Counted from the first letter of the stretch, positions 6,017 through 13,960 are shown. The stretch: DNA of 21,489 nucleotides from Clostridium sp. CAG:413 (GCA_000431775.1 FR888233.1:144282-165770); one strand, 5' to 3'. Program-made: numbers and translations. The notes: generated from the sequence alone by a model not told the origin.

Positions 6017-7466
6017 CCGTTTCAGCGATTACCTCCACGGTTTTTGCTATTGTAACGGCGGTGATGGGGCCGAGGGAGTTGGTTTCCTCATAATGCCGCC
6101 TGCCGTGCCTGTCCCTCGGGATATCGAGGTAAGGGGCTTCACCATCGAGCATGAAGTCGTTCGGCGGGATCACATAGCCGATCTCGTCGTTCGCAAGGCC
6201 GATAATAACGGCGTCCCTGCCGAGAATTTGCAGCAGCGGCGTGGGATTGAGCGCCTCGGGGCAGCCGCTCGAGGAGTCGTCCGCGCCGAGATAGCCGCCG
6301 TAGACAAGCTCGGGGAATATCTCGCAGGGGAGCAGGAGCAGCGGTAAACCGCCTATCTCGAGGTAGCTTATCTCTGATTTGAGGGCGAAGCCTCCGCCTT
6401 TCGGCAGTTTATATGGCTTCGCGGCGAGCAGACCCGCTTTCGCGGCGAGCAGCAGCACGGTGTTCTCGGCCTTAAAATAGACCTCCTGCCGCAGACAGCC
6501 GATGCGGGCGGGCAGCAGCTCCTCATCCTCGGGCTTTATTGAGAGCGCGTAGCCGGCGAGCCTGTCGCCGATAGCGGCGGTCGAGGCGGAGAAATCGCCG
6601 CCCTGCTCTCTGATCTCATGCTCATTCTCTATCTTCATGCTTATCATGCCGCCGACAGCGCCCACGCAATAGAGCGTCTGCGCGCCCGTCTCACGCTCGA
6701 TCCGCCTGCGGAGATAGCAGGGGAAATCGGCGCTGACAAGCTCGTTGCACCCTTGCAGCGACTCGGAGTGAGCGGCAAAATTTATAATGTAAGTCTCCCT
6801 TGAGCCGTCGTTCGGGGTGAATCTCAGGCGGGTCAGGGTGTCGGAATACACGGTCGGGGTGCGTATATCCTCCTGCATATCGGGCACACGCACTTTGCCC
6901 AGGCGCAGCCTGCCGCGCTTGCGGGCGGCATATGCCTCTTTTGCGGCGGCGACGGTGCGGGAGAGGACAAGCTCCATGTATTTCGGGTCTTTGCCGCTCC
7001 TCGGCAGCGGCCCCCATATGCCCATGGTGTCGATCCCCGCGTGGGAATGAGTGCTGACCACGTTAATGCTGCGGCAGCCCGTGAGCATGGCGAAGGGGCG
7101 GAGCGCCCGCCTTATGCGTTCGACGTCGCTTTTCAATATGCCTACGCAGTCTATCGAGATGAGCAGTATCCCGCCAAGCCCCGAGCGGTCGTCCAGCCAC
7201 ACGGCGTGAGTCTGCGGCGGGTCGAGCACTCCTTTTGCAGGTTTGTTTTCCTGATAACCTGCAATGTAATATTTCTTTTTGCCGATATCGGGCGGCAATA
7301 TCTCGGCCTTAGCGAAGCCGAGGATGTATTCGCAGCCCGTCGGGTAGGTCGGTGCGGAGAACTCCGCTTTGGGGAGAGGCTTCACTGCGGTGGCGGCAGT
7401 CACAAGGCGTGACTGAGCGCCGAGGGCGAAGCGCAGAGCTTTGCTTGCAAGGGCTGAGGGCTTCAT
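5994..7466 (-). CDS. Neutral/alkaline non-lysosomal ceramidase-like metallohydrolase
   Basis: This 490-aa protein matches the N-terminal catalytic domain of the neutral ceramidase superfamily in motif order: LGFAKAEILPPD...AGY near the start, VVSTHSH (137-142), NFAAHSESL with His233, LPCE with Glu382 and NDEIGYV with Tyr431. These correspond to the two His, the Glu and the Tyr that bind zinc in the Pseudomonas enzyme. The segment expected to carry the nucleophile (GDVSPN in classical ceramidases) reads VGGMISM (271-277), so the usual Ser is displaced or missing. The C-terminal Ig-like domain of true ceramidases is also absent. No convincing signal peptide is visible. The frame extends to an ATG at 7613, but that region overlaps trmL; GAGGAGG sits before the ATG at 7466. 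It follows trmL by 16 bp. The actual amide substrate is unknown. Confidence 0.75.
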   Translation of the reverse strand: MKPSALASKALRFALGAQSRLVTAATAVKPLPKAEFSAPTYPTGCEYILGFAKAEILPPDIGKKKYYIAGYQENKPAKGVLDPPQTHAVWLDDRSGLGGILLISIDCVGILKSDVERIRRALRPFAMLTGCRSINVVSTHSHAGIDTMGIWGPLPRSGKDPKYMELVLSRTVAAAKEAYAARKRGRLRLGKVRVPDMQEDIRTPTVYSDTLTRLRFTPNDGSRETYIINFAAHSESLQGCNELVSADFPCYLRRRIERETGAQTLYCVGAVGGMISMKIENEHEIREQGGDFSASTAAIGDRLAGYALSIKPEDEELLPARIGCLRQEVYFKAENTVLLLAAKAGLLAAKPYKLPKGGGFALKSEISYLEIGGLPLLLLPCEIFPELVYGGYLGADDSSSGCPEALNPTPLLQILGRDAVIIGLANDEIGYVIPPNDFMLDGEAPYLDIPRDRHGRRHYEETNSLGPITAVTIAKTVEVIAETVEKSARI

Positions 7467-7482
7467 GGCGAGCCTCCTCGGG

Positions 7483-7992
7483 TCATTTATTCCAGCTGAA
7501 TTTGGTGAGCTTGCCCTGTGTGAGCAGCTCGGGGAAGCCCCACTGGCGCAGCACCTCATAGACCCCGACCGCCACGGTGTTGGAGAGGTTGAGGCTGCGT
7601 GCGGAGGCGTCATTGATCATCGGCAGGCGCACCGAGGTGTCGGGGTTTCGATAGAGCAGCTCCTCTGGCAGCCCCGCCGTCTCTTTGCCAAAGACGAGGT
7701 AGCAGTTGTCGGGATACTCAATGTCTGAGTAAAGATGCGTCGCCTTGGTGGAGAAATAATAGAAATTGCCGTCTTTGTTTCTCTCAAAGAAATCGTCAAG
7801 ATTACAGTAGTAGGTAATGTCGAGCAGATGCCAATAATCCAGCCCCGCCCGCTTTAATTTGGCGTCATCCACACGGAAGCCCATCGGCTCCACCAGATGC
7901 AGCCTTGCCCCCGTCGCAGCGCAGGTGCGGGCAATGTTGCCGGTATTCTGCGGTATCTGCGGCTCGACAAGGACGATATTTAAAACTGACAT
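7483..7992 (-). CDS. trmL: tRNA (cytidine(34)-2'-O)-methyltransferase TrmL
   Basis: This 169-aa protein is a complete SPOUT-class methyltransferase of the TrmL/YibK type, which methylates the wobble nucleotide of certain tRNA-Leu species. The three family motifs are present: NTGNIART near residue 16, LVFGKETAGLPEE in the middle and the knot-forming LNLSNTVAVGVYEVLRQ near the C-terminus. Length is typical for the minimal TrmL form without an extra domain. AAGGAAG lies before the ATG at 7992. It is first in a two-gene unit with the ceramidase-like gene 16 bp downstream and diverges from the 63-aa ORF. I could not assign a convincing promoter in the 89-bp divergent spacer, which does contain a short inverted repeat TTCCC-GTCGA-GGGAA (8031-8045). 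Confidence 0.95.
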   Translation of the reverse strand: MSVLNIVLVEPQIPQNTGNIARTCAATGARLHLVEPMGFRVDDAKLKRAGLDYWHLLDITYYCNLDDFFERNKDGNFYYFSTKATHLYSDIEYPDNCYLVFGKETAGLPEELLYRNPDTSVRLPMINDASARSLNLSNTVAVGVYEVLRQWGFPELLTQGKLTKFSWNK

Positions 7993-8081
7993 TAAAAAAC
8001 TTCCTTAAAAATTTTTTACAGGTTTTTTTATTCCCGTCGAGGGAAAAATAGCTTTGAAGCTCAATGAATGGAGGGAAAAGT

Positions 8082-8273
8082 ATGTTTGCTTCTTCTAAAA
8101 CAGGCTCGATGATGGCGGGCGTGGGTATCGGCATGGCTCTCGGCGCAGCCGCAGGCATGGCGGGCTCCAAGATGATGACGAAGAGCGGGCGCAGAGCGTG
8201 CCGCCGCAACGCCGCCAAATGCATGAAAACCGTGGAGGATATGATAGACGGCGTTTCTTCAATGATGAAGTGA
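8082..8273 (+). CDS. 63-aa Met/Gly/Ala-rich putative membrane-associated protein
   Basis: GGAGGG (8070-8075) sits 6 nt before the ATG at 8082, making that a better start than the in-frame ATG at 8064, which lies upstream of this site. The protein has one glycine/alanine/methionine-rich apolar stretch (about 9-30, MMAGVGIGMALGAAAGMAG), reminiscent of the glycine-zipper segment of YtxH-like small proteins. A basic Cys-containing region (RRACRRNAAKC) and an amphipathic tail (MKTVEDMIDGVSSMMK) follow. It is divergent from trmL and convergent with pth. Function is unknown. The clear ribosome site supports its being real. Confidence 0.65.
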   Translation: MFASSKTGSMMAGVGIGMALGAAAGMAGSKMMTKSGRRACRRNAAKCMKTVEDMIDGVSSMMK

Positions 8274-8289
8274 GTGAGCGGTAGCTCTC

Positions 8290-8895
8290 TCAGCCGTTGA
8301 AGTTGCTCATGGCCTTATCAATATCTCCGGCGACTATCAGCTCTGCTGCCGAGCAGGCCTTTTCCGCCGCCTCGCGCAGCAGGGCGAGCTCGTCTTTTTT
8401 GAATTGTGACAGCACCCAGTCGGCAAGGTCATAGTCGGGGTGCGGCTTCTCACCAACACCGAGCTTGACCCTCGGGAATGCGTCGGAATTCAGATGATAG
8501 ATAATGCTTTTGATGCCGTTGTGGCCGCCGTCGCTGCCCTTGCGGCGAATCCTGAGCCGACCGCATGGGAGGGATATATCGTCAAAGACGACGAGGATGC
8601 GCTCGGGCGGTATCTTATAGAAGGAGGCTGCCTGCCTGACCGCTTCGCCGCTGTTATTCATAAAGGTCTGCGGCTTCATCAGCAGGCACTTGACCCCGCC
8701 GAGCGTGAGGGAGGCGGTCACAGCCTTGAATTGTATCTTGTTTATCTTAACGCCGTTTTTGTCGGCAAGCAGGTCGGCAAAGAGGAAGCCCGCGTTGTGG
8801 CGGGTCAGCTCATATTGCTTGCCGGGGTTGCCAAGCCCCACGATGATGAATTCGGGCGGGCCGGATATCGGCGTTCTTCTTGAAAAAAAGCCCAT
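8290..8895 (-). CDS. pth: Peptidyl-tRNA hydrolase
   Basis: This 201-aa enzyme recycles peptidyl-tRNAs released from stalled ribosomes by cleaving the ester bond. The bacterial Pth landmarks are all present: VGLGNPGKQYELTRHNAGF with the catalytic His at 33, KPQTFMNNSGEAV, VFDDISLPCGRLRIR containing the catalytic-site Asp, and GSDGGHNGIKSI. The N-terminus carries about 14 extra residues (MGFFSRRTPISGPP) ahead of the core. GAGGT lies before the ATG. It is 13 bp downstream of the membrane-anchored protein gene at 8909-9466 and converges with the 63-aa ORF, leaving only 16 bp between the two stop codons. Confidence 0.96.
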   Translation of the reverse strand: MGFFSRRTPISGPPEFIIVGLGNPGKQYELTRHNAGFLFADLLADKNGVKINKIQFKAVTASLTLGGVKCLLMKPQTFMNNSGEAVRQAASFYKIPPERILVVFDDISLPCGRLRIRRKGSDGGHNGIKSIIYHLNSDAFPRVKLGVGEKPHPDYDLADWVLSQFKKDELALLREAAEKACSAAELIVAGDIDKAMSNFNG

Positions 8896-8908
8896 TCAAC
8901 TACCTCTG

Positions 8909-9466
8909 TCAGCCCTTTGCGACAGGCGCTAACATAGTTTCGCTGAGGTCGGCATCCTCGCTTGTCTTGGTGCCGTAGATTATCTCAAAATCGTTTTTGT
9001 CGATCATTTCCTTTGCCTGCTCGAGGGTCAGGTCGCCGTTATTTATAAGGATGCTGGCGCTGATAGGGTAGACTGCGCCGGGGGTCAGGGTCAGCTCGCC
9101 GCCGATATTGCTGCTGATAAACACGTCGCCGCCCTTGATATTGGTTTTGAAGCCGACAACGGTCAGGTCACGGTCGCTCTCGTTTTTGAGATTCAGTATC
9201 AGATCATAGGCGAGCCAGCTCTCCGGCTCGGCAAAGAATTCCTCCGTCCTCTTTTCGCCGAGGCCGTAGGAGCTGACGAGAGCCGCTCTGTAGCGCTCGG
9301 GGGTCTTGAGATAAACCTCTATCGTGCCTTCGTTGAGCTGGAGACTGTCCTCGGTGACGGTGAGGTCGGTGGGATTATCCTTATAGGCAAGGAGTCCGAA
9401 GTAAATGCCGACGCCGGCGGCGATGACTATGACGACCGCTGCGATTATTGCTATCGTTTTTTTCAT
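8909..9466 (-). CDS. Membrane-anchored extracytoplasmic protein, unknown function
   Basis: This 185-aa protein starts with MKKT and a strong hydrophobic segment (about 4-27) that acts as an uncleaved anchor or signal peptide; no lipobox Cys is present. The exported part contains a strand-rich middle (WLAYDLILNLKNESDRDLTVVGF, VFISSNIGGELTLTPG) of the kind found in DUF4352-like immunoglobulin folds, but I cannot assign it firmly. GGAGG precedes the ATG and a promoter lies 34-62 bp upstream. It is the first gene of a two-gene unit with pth 13 bp downstream, which probably reflects shared transcription rather than shared function. Confidence 0.75.
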   Translation of the reverse strand: MKKTIAIIAAVVIVIAAGVGIYFGLLAYKDNPTDLTVTEDSLQLNEGTIEVYLKTPERYRAALVSSYGLGEKRTEEFFAEPESWLAYDLILNLKNESDRDLTVVGFKTNIKGGDVFISSNIGGELTLTPGAVYPISASILINNGDLTLEQAKEMIDKNDFEIIYGTKTSEDADLSETMLAPVAKG

Positions 9467-9499
9467 TTGAAATGTCCTCCGATAATTTAAGTTTATCTA

Positions 9500-9528
9500 A
9501 TTATGACAGATTGGAGCAAAAAAAACAA
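9500..9528 (-). promoter_or_regulatory. Promoter of the anchored-protein/pth unit
   Basis: Minus strand: TTGTTT (9528-9523), 17 bp, CATAAT (9505-9500), preceded by TGT as an extended -10. The start of transcription would fall ~27 bp before the ATG at 9466. It lies between that gene and the terminator at 9592-9627. Confidence 0.5.
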
Positions 9529-9591
9529 TACAATTCGGTCAAAAATAATAAATTGTTTAAATTTAATCGCTTTTTACAGATAATTTTAAAC

Positions 9592-9627
9592 AAAAAAAAG
9601 AGGCTGCTGCGTAATGCAACAGCCTCT
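9592..9627 (-). terminator. Intrinsic terminator of the secreted CCHC-protein gene
   Basis: On the minus strand AGAGGCTG pairs with CAGCCTCT, with a further TGC/GCA inside one mismatch and an ATTAC loop. The stem is followed by T7 (9598-9592). It lies about 60 bp downstream of the stop codon at 9691. Confidence 0.88.
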
Positions 9628-9690
9628 CGGCTATTCAATCAAATTCTTGCGCTAATTTAATCGAATCAAAATAAGCAATTGTCGCTTAAA

Positions 9691-10329
9691 TTATGCCTTT
9701 TTCTTGGTGCAAACATATGCAGCGGCAGCAGCAACGGAGATAGCTGCGAAAGCAGCGATACCTGCGGTTGCGGAACCGGTCTCTGCGGGCTTCTCAGCAG
9801 CGGTGGTAGCCTCGGTAGTAGCCTTGTCGCCTGCATAGAAGGACTTGATCTTTGCCTTCAGGGAATCAAGGAGATCGCCAAGCTTGCCGCTGTTGCCAAC
9901 CTTAGCCTTAAGGTCGTCGATAGCGCCGTTAACGTCTGCCTCGGGAACAGTGATACCCTTGAGAAGATTCTCAACGAGGTCAACAAGACGGGTAACAACG
10001 GACTCGATGTCGTCCCACTGAGTGTTGCTGGACTTAATGAGCTCAACGATAGCGTTGAGAACGTCCTTAACGGTGAGGTCAACATAGTCCTTGGTGGGAG
10101 CGGGATCACCAACGGTGCAAGCAGCAACGTGCTTGTTGTACTCAGCTTCGATAGCGAACTTAGCGCCGCACTTGGGGCAAACATTGTTGTCATAAGAGCC
10201 GGGAACACCGCCGACAGGTGCTACGGTAGAAGCAGCAGTGGTGGTGGTGGTGGGATCCTCTGCAAACGCCATAGCGGTCATGGAGAATGCAAGAACGAGT
10301 GCAAGAACAATTGCAAGTGTCTTTTTCAT
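9691..10329 (-). CDS. Secreted protein with a CCHC zinc-finger-like motif and C-terminal membrane anchor
   Basis: This 212-aa protein has a classical Sec signal peptide (Lys2-3, apolar core, likely cleavage after AFA at 23), a Thr-rich linker, then CPKC...H...C with spacing C-x2-C-x12-H-x3-C (residues 51, 54, 67, 71). A helical middle (about 85-165) follows. The C-terminus is PAETG, an apolar Ala-rich segment (189-207) and KKK, resembling a degenerate sortase sorting signal or a plain tail anchor. AGGA is 9 nt from the ATG at 10329 but abuts the one at 10338, so I use 10329. A near-perfect promoter and strong terminator make it a monocistronic and probably well-expressed surface protein. No function is known to me. 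Confidence 0.8.
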   Translation of the reverse strand: MKKTLAIVLALVLAFSMTAMAFAEDPTTTTTAASTVAPVGGVPGSYDNNVCPKCGAKFAIEAEYNKHVAACTVGDPAPTKDYVDLTVKDVLNAIVELIKSSNTQWDDIESVVTRLVDLVENLLKGITVPEADVNGAIDDLKAKVGNSGKLGDLLDSLKAKIKSFYAGDKATTEATTAAEKPAETGSATAGIAAFAAISVAAAAAYVCTKKKA

Positions 10330-10363
10330 TTGAACCATTCCTTTCGATTTTTATTGCAAGAGC

Positions 10364-10373
10364 AACAATTGTT
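10364..10373. repeat. Perfect 10-bp palindrome at the transcription start of the secreted-protein gene
   Basis: AACAATTGTT lies 5 bp downstream of the -10 element and covers the expected start site. It could be an operator or may be chance in AT-rich DNA. Confidence 0.35.
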
Positions 10374-10378
10374 AACTT

Positions 10379-10407
10379 ATATTACCACAGGTGAAGCAGT
10401 ATGTCAA
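10379..10407 (-). promoter_or_regulatory. Strong promoter of the secreted CCHC-protein gene
   Basis: Minus strand: TTGACA (10407-10402), 17 bp, TAATAT (10384-10379), with TGG before the -10 (extended -10). This is the only clear control element in the 154-bp stretch between ileS and the secreted-protein gene. I see no convincing terminator after ileS there. Confidence 0.85.
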
Positions 10408-10483
10408 CACCTTTTGCGATAAAAAATGAATAAATGTTAAACAAATTATGATTAAATTTTATTCATTATAGCCTATAGGAAAA

Positions 10484-13400
10484 TTAGTTTTTCTCAACGC
10501 CGAGGGTAACTTTTTCGCCGTTGATATCCCATTCCTTGAAATAGGAGCCGCCCGCGGCCTTGATTATCTCGGTGGCGAGCACGTCGTGGCTTATCTCCGC
10601 GCCGTGCTTGTCAAAGATGGCTGCGATGCCGTCGTTGCCGCTGACATAGACCCTGATGGTGTCCATGACCTCGAAGCCCGCGTCCTTACGCATGGTCTGG
10701 ATCTTGGAGATAAGCTCCCTGACGAAGCCCTCCTCGACAAGCTCTGGGGTGAGGTTGGTGTCGAGCACCACGGTCACGCCGCCGCCGCTCTCGGCTCTGA
10801 AGCCGTCCTTCTGAACTGTCTCGATGAGCAGATCCTCCGCCGCAAGCGAGACTTCATTGCCGTCAACGGTGAAGCTGATAGCGCCGTTTGAGTCAAGCTC
10901 CTGCTTCGCGGCGGTGCCGTCAACGCTCTGGAGATAGGCTCTGATGCCGCCGAGCAGCTTGCCGTATTTGGGGCCGACGGTCTTGAGCTGCGGCTTGAAG
11001 CTGTAGGAAACATAGGAGGCGGAGTCGTCAACGAATTCAAGCTCCTTGACGTTCAGCTCATCCTCGATTATCTCGCAGTATTCCTTATCGAGCTTCTTCG
11101 GCGCGGTGACGAACATCCTGCCGAGGGGCTGTCTGTTCTTGATATTTGCGCCGTTTCTGGCGGCTCTGCCGAGCACGACCACGTTGAGCACCTCATCCAT
11201 GGAGGTCTCGAGATCCTTATTGATGATGGCGGGGTCGGCGACGGGGTAGTCGCAGAGGTGGACGCTCTCGGGGGCGGTCTTATCGACGCTGCAAACAAGG
11301 TTGCGGTAGATATCCTCGGTCATGAACGGGATCATCGGGGCAGCCAGCTTGATAACGGTGACAAGAGCGGTGTAGAGGGTCATGTAGGCGTTTATCTTAT
11401 CCTGCTCCATGCCCTGCGCCCAGAAGCGCTCCCTGCCGCGGCGGACATACCAGTTGCTCATGTCGTCAACGAAGCTCTGGAGCGCCCTTGCCGCCTCGGG
11501 GATAGCGTAGCTGCCGAGGTAGCCGTCGACCGTGCCGATAAGGGAGTTGAGCCTTGAAAGCAGCCATTTATCCATGATGGAGAGCTTGGAGTAATCAAGC
11601 TCATACTTGGTGGGGTCAAATTTATCTATATTCGCATACAGAATATAGAAAGCATAGGTATTCCACAGGGTGCCCATGAATTTGCGCTGACCCTCGACAA
11701 CGGCCTTGCCGTGGAAGCGGTTGGGCAGCCACGGGGCGGAATTCGTGTAGAAATACCAGCGGATAGCATCAGCGCCGTAGGTGGAGAGGGCGTCGAACGG
11801 GTCAACGGCGTTGCCCTTGGATTTGGACATCTTCTGACCGTTCTCATCCTGCACGAGACCGAGGACGATGACGTTCTCATACGGGGATCTGTCAAACAGC
11901 AGGGTGGAGATAGCCATCAGCGAATAAAACCAGCCTCTGGTCTGATCGACCGCCTCGGAGATGAAAGCGGCGGGGAACTGCTGCTTGAATACCTCTTGAT
12001 TCTCAAACGGATAGTGGTGCTGAGCGAAGGGCATTGCGCCGGAGTCGTACCAGCAGTCGATGACCTCGGGCACTCTCTTCATCACGCCGCCGCACTTCTC
12101 ACACTTGATAGTTACGTCGTCGATGAACGGGCGATGAAGCTCGATATCGTCGGGGCAGTTGTCGCTCAGCTCTTTAAGCTCGGCGATAGAGCCTATCGAA
12201 TGTCTGTGGCCGCAGGAGCATTCCCAAATGTTGAGCGGGGTGCCCCAATAGCGGTTACGGCTGATGCCCCAATCCTGGATATTCTCAAGCCAGTCGCCGA
12301 AGCGGCCCTTGCCGATGCTCTCGGGGATCCAGTTGACGGTGTTGTTATTCTTAACAAGGTTATCCTTAACGGCGGTCATCTTGATGAACCAAGATTCTCT
12401 TGCGTAGTAGATAAGCGGAGTGTCGCAGCGCCAGCAGAACGGATAATCATGCTCAAATTTCGGCGCGGCAAAGAGTTTGCCCTCCTTGTCGAGATCCTGA
12501 AGCACGAGGGGATCGGCGTCCTTGACGAATTTGCCGGCATAGGGTGTCTCGGCGGTCATATTACCCTTGCCGTCGACGAACTGAACGAAGGGCAGGTCGT
12601 AGTTGCGGCCTATTCTTGCGTCGTCCTCGCCGAATGCGGGGGCGATATGGACTATTCCGGTACCGTCGGACATGGTAACGTAATTGTCGGCGGTGACGAA
12701 GTGAGCCTTTTTATTCTGCTTTGCGGCGCATTCGCCGGCGCAGGCAAAGAGAGGCTCGTATTCTTTATATTCAAGATCCTTGCCCTTGAAGCTCTCAAGC
12801 ACTTCATAGGCCTTGACGCCGTTCTCCTCATCGCCGAGCGAGCCGAGCACGGTATCCATAAGAGCCTCGGCTATATAATAAGTATAGCCGTCCGCCGCCT
12901 TGACCTTGCAATAGGTCTCGTCGGGGTTGACGCAGAGGGCGACGTTGGAGGGCAGGGTCCAGGGGGTGGTCGTCCACGCAAGGAAATAAGCGTCCTCGCC
13001 CTTGACCTTGAAGCGGACTATTGCAGAGCGCTCCTTGACGGCCTTGTAGCCCTGAGCAACCTCATGAGAGGACAGGGGGGTGCCGCAGCGGGGGCAATAG
13101 GGGACTATCTTGAAGCCTTTATAAAGCAGTCCCTTATTCCATATCTCCTTGAGCGACCACCAGACGGATTCGATATAGCTGTTGTGATAGGTGACGTAGG
13201 GGTGCTCCATATCGGCCCAGAAACCGACAGTGTTGGAGAAATCCTCCCACATTCCCTTATACTTCCAAACGCTCTCTTTGCAGAGCTTGATGAAAGGCTC
13301 AACGCCGTATTTCTCTATCTGATCCTTGCCGTTGATGCCGAGCAGCTTCTCGACCTCAAGCTCGACGGGCAGACCGTGGGTATCCCAGCCCGCCTTACGG

Positions 13401-13639
13401 GGCACCATGTAGCCCTTCATAGTGCGGTATCTGGGGATCATATCCTTGATAACTCTGGTCAGAACGTGACCGATGTGCGGCTTGCCGTTTGCGGTCGGCG
13501 GGCCGTCGTAAAACGTGTAGGTCGGGCAGCCCTCACGGTTCTCGATGCTCTTCTCAAAGATGTCGTTCTTCTTCCAGAAGTCGAGGACGGCCTTCTCACG
13601 GCTTACGAAATCAAAGTTTGACGAAACTTTTTCGTACAT
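10484..13639 (-). CDS. ileS: Isoleucyl-tRNA synthetase
   Basis: This 1051-aa class I synthetase charges tRNA-Ile. Visible are the HIGH motif (PHIGH, 54-58), the editing-domain stretch with TTTPWTLPSN (about 223-232), zinc-module cysteines (CSCGHRH, CEKCGG, about 474-517) and KMSKS (603-607). The length, the motifs around GWDTHGLPVELEVEK and the lack of a C-terminal zinc finger place it in the long, eukaryote-like IleRS branch (type 2) rather than the ~930-aa type 1. Some type 2 enzymes resist mupirocin. The frame reaches an ATG at 13654, but GGAGG overlaps that codon and is 8 nt from the ATG at 13639, which is therefore the start. Expression is controlled by the T-box upstream. Confidence 0.97.
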   Translation of the reverse strand: MYEKVSSNFDFVSREKAVLDFWKKNDIFEKSIENREGCPTYTFYDGPPTANGKPHIGHVLTRVIKDMIPRYRTMKGYMVPRKAGWDTHGLPVELEVEKLLGINGKDQIEKYGVEPFIKLCKESVWKYKGMWEDFSNTVGFWADMEHPYVTYHNSYIESVWWSLKEIWNKGLLYKGFKIVPYCPRCGTPLSSHEVAQGYKAVKERSAIVRFKVKGEDAYFLAWTTTPWTLPSNVALCVNPDETYCKVKAADGYTYYIAEALMDTVLGSLGDEENGVKAYEVLESFKGKDLEYKEYEPLFACAGECAAKQNKKAHFVTADNYVTMSDGTGIVHIAPAFGEDDARIGRNYDLPFVQFVDGKGNMTAETPYAGKFVKDADPLVLQDLDKEGKLFAAPKFEHDYPFCWRCDTPLIYYARESWFIKMTAVKDNLVKNNNTVNWIPESIGKGRFGDWLENIQDWGISRNRYWGTPLNIWECSCGHRHSIGSIAELKELSDNCPDDIELHRPFIDDVTIKCEKCGGVMKRVPEVIDCWYDSGAMPFAQHHYPFENQEVFKQQFPAAFISEAVDQTRGWFYSLMAISTLLFDRSPYENVIVLGLVQDENGQKMSKSKGNAVDPFDALSTYGADAIRWYFYTNSAPWLPNRFHGKAVVEGQRKFMGTLWNTYAFYILYANIDKFDPTKYELDYSKLSIMDKWLLSRLNSLIGTVDGYLGSYAIPEAARALQSFVDDMSNWYVRRGRERFWAQGMEQDKINAYMTLYTALVTVIKLAAPMIPFMTEDIYRNLVCSVDKTAPESVHLCDYPVADPAIINKDLETSMDEVLNVVVLGRAARNGANIKNRQPLGRMFVTAPKKLDKEYCEIIEDELNVKELEFVDDSASYVSYSFKPQLKTVGPKYGKLLGGIRAYLQSVDGTAAKQELDSNGAISFTVDGNEVSLAAEDLLIETVQKDGFRAESGGGVTVVLDTNLTPELVEEGFVRELISKIQTMRKDAGFEVMDTIRVYVSGNDGIAAIFDKHGAEISHDVLATEIIKAAGGSYFKEWDINGEKVTLGVEKN

Positions 13640-13694
13640 TTCAAATTCCTCCATTTATATAAATGCTTGGTATTACCTCAATGAAAATTCCCGC

Positions 13695-13925
13695 AAAAAA
13701 AATAAAATCCCCGCCCTAAACAGGACGAAGATATCTTCGTTGACCACCCGTTCACACGGCACATTCATGCCCTGCCCGATAACGGCGGGCTGCCGTCAGA
13801 GCCTACTCGCCCGACGGGCTTTCGGTCTGCGATTCGAGAGTGATATTCGCCTTTGCGCCGCCGCCGGGTTCACACTGCTCCCGACTCACTTTGCACGGTA
13901 ATGCAAGGGCTACTGTCTCCGTCAT
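13695..13925 (-). promoter_or_regulatory. Isoleucine T-box riboswitch in the ileS leader
   Basis: This fills the 321 bp between the ileS promoter and ATG. Stem I holds an AGTA element on its 5' side and GAA-T-ATC-A on its 3' side, giving Ile specifier ATC at 13844-13842. Further on come AGTAGGCTCTGACGG (13807-13793) and the T-box AACGGGTGGTCA. Its TGGT should pair with the NCCA end of uncharged tRNA-Ile (discriminator A). The antiterminator pairs AACGGG with CCTGTT around ACGAAG/CTTCGT. The competing terminator pairs TCTTCGTCCT with AGGGCGGGGA (13731-13708), followed by a T-rich run to 13695. Uncharged tRNA-Ile should therefore switch ileS on. Confidence 0.93.
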
Positions 13926-13960
13926 TATCTTTGCGGATGAATATTTATCATTGCTTTAGA

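Noticed and set aside
7467..7613. 49-residue N-terminal extension of the ceramidase-like protein
   Set aside because: It overlaps the end of trmL in another frame, is low-complexity Ser/Pro/Arg, and the ATG at 7466 has AGGAGG.
8031..8045. TTCCC-GTCGA-GGGAA inverted repeat in the trmL divergent spacer as an operator
   Set aside because: The arms are only 5 bp with no promoter I can place around it; it is too weak to list as a regulatory site.
8272..8291. Hairpin GAGTGAGC-GGTA-GCTCTCTC between the convergent stop codons
   Set aside because: It has one mismatch and no T-run on either strand, so I do not call it a terminator.
10463..10477. TATAGCCTATA palindrome after ileS as a terminator
   Set aside because: The stem is only 5 bp of mostly A-T pairs and is too weak to terminate transcription.
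11711..13621. 636-codon plus-strand open frame
   Set aside because: It lies entirely antisense to ileS, which has HIGH and KMSKS motifs, a ribosome site and a T-box. The antisense frame has no motif or ribosome site and is a by-product of GC-rich codon usage.
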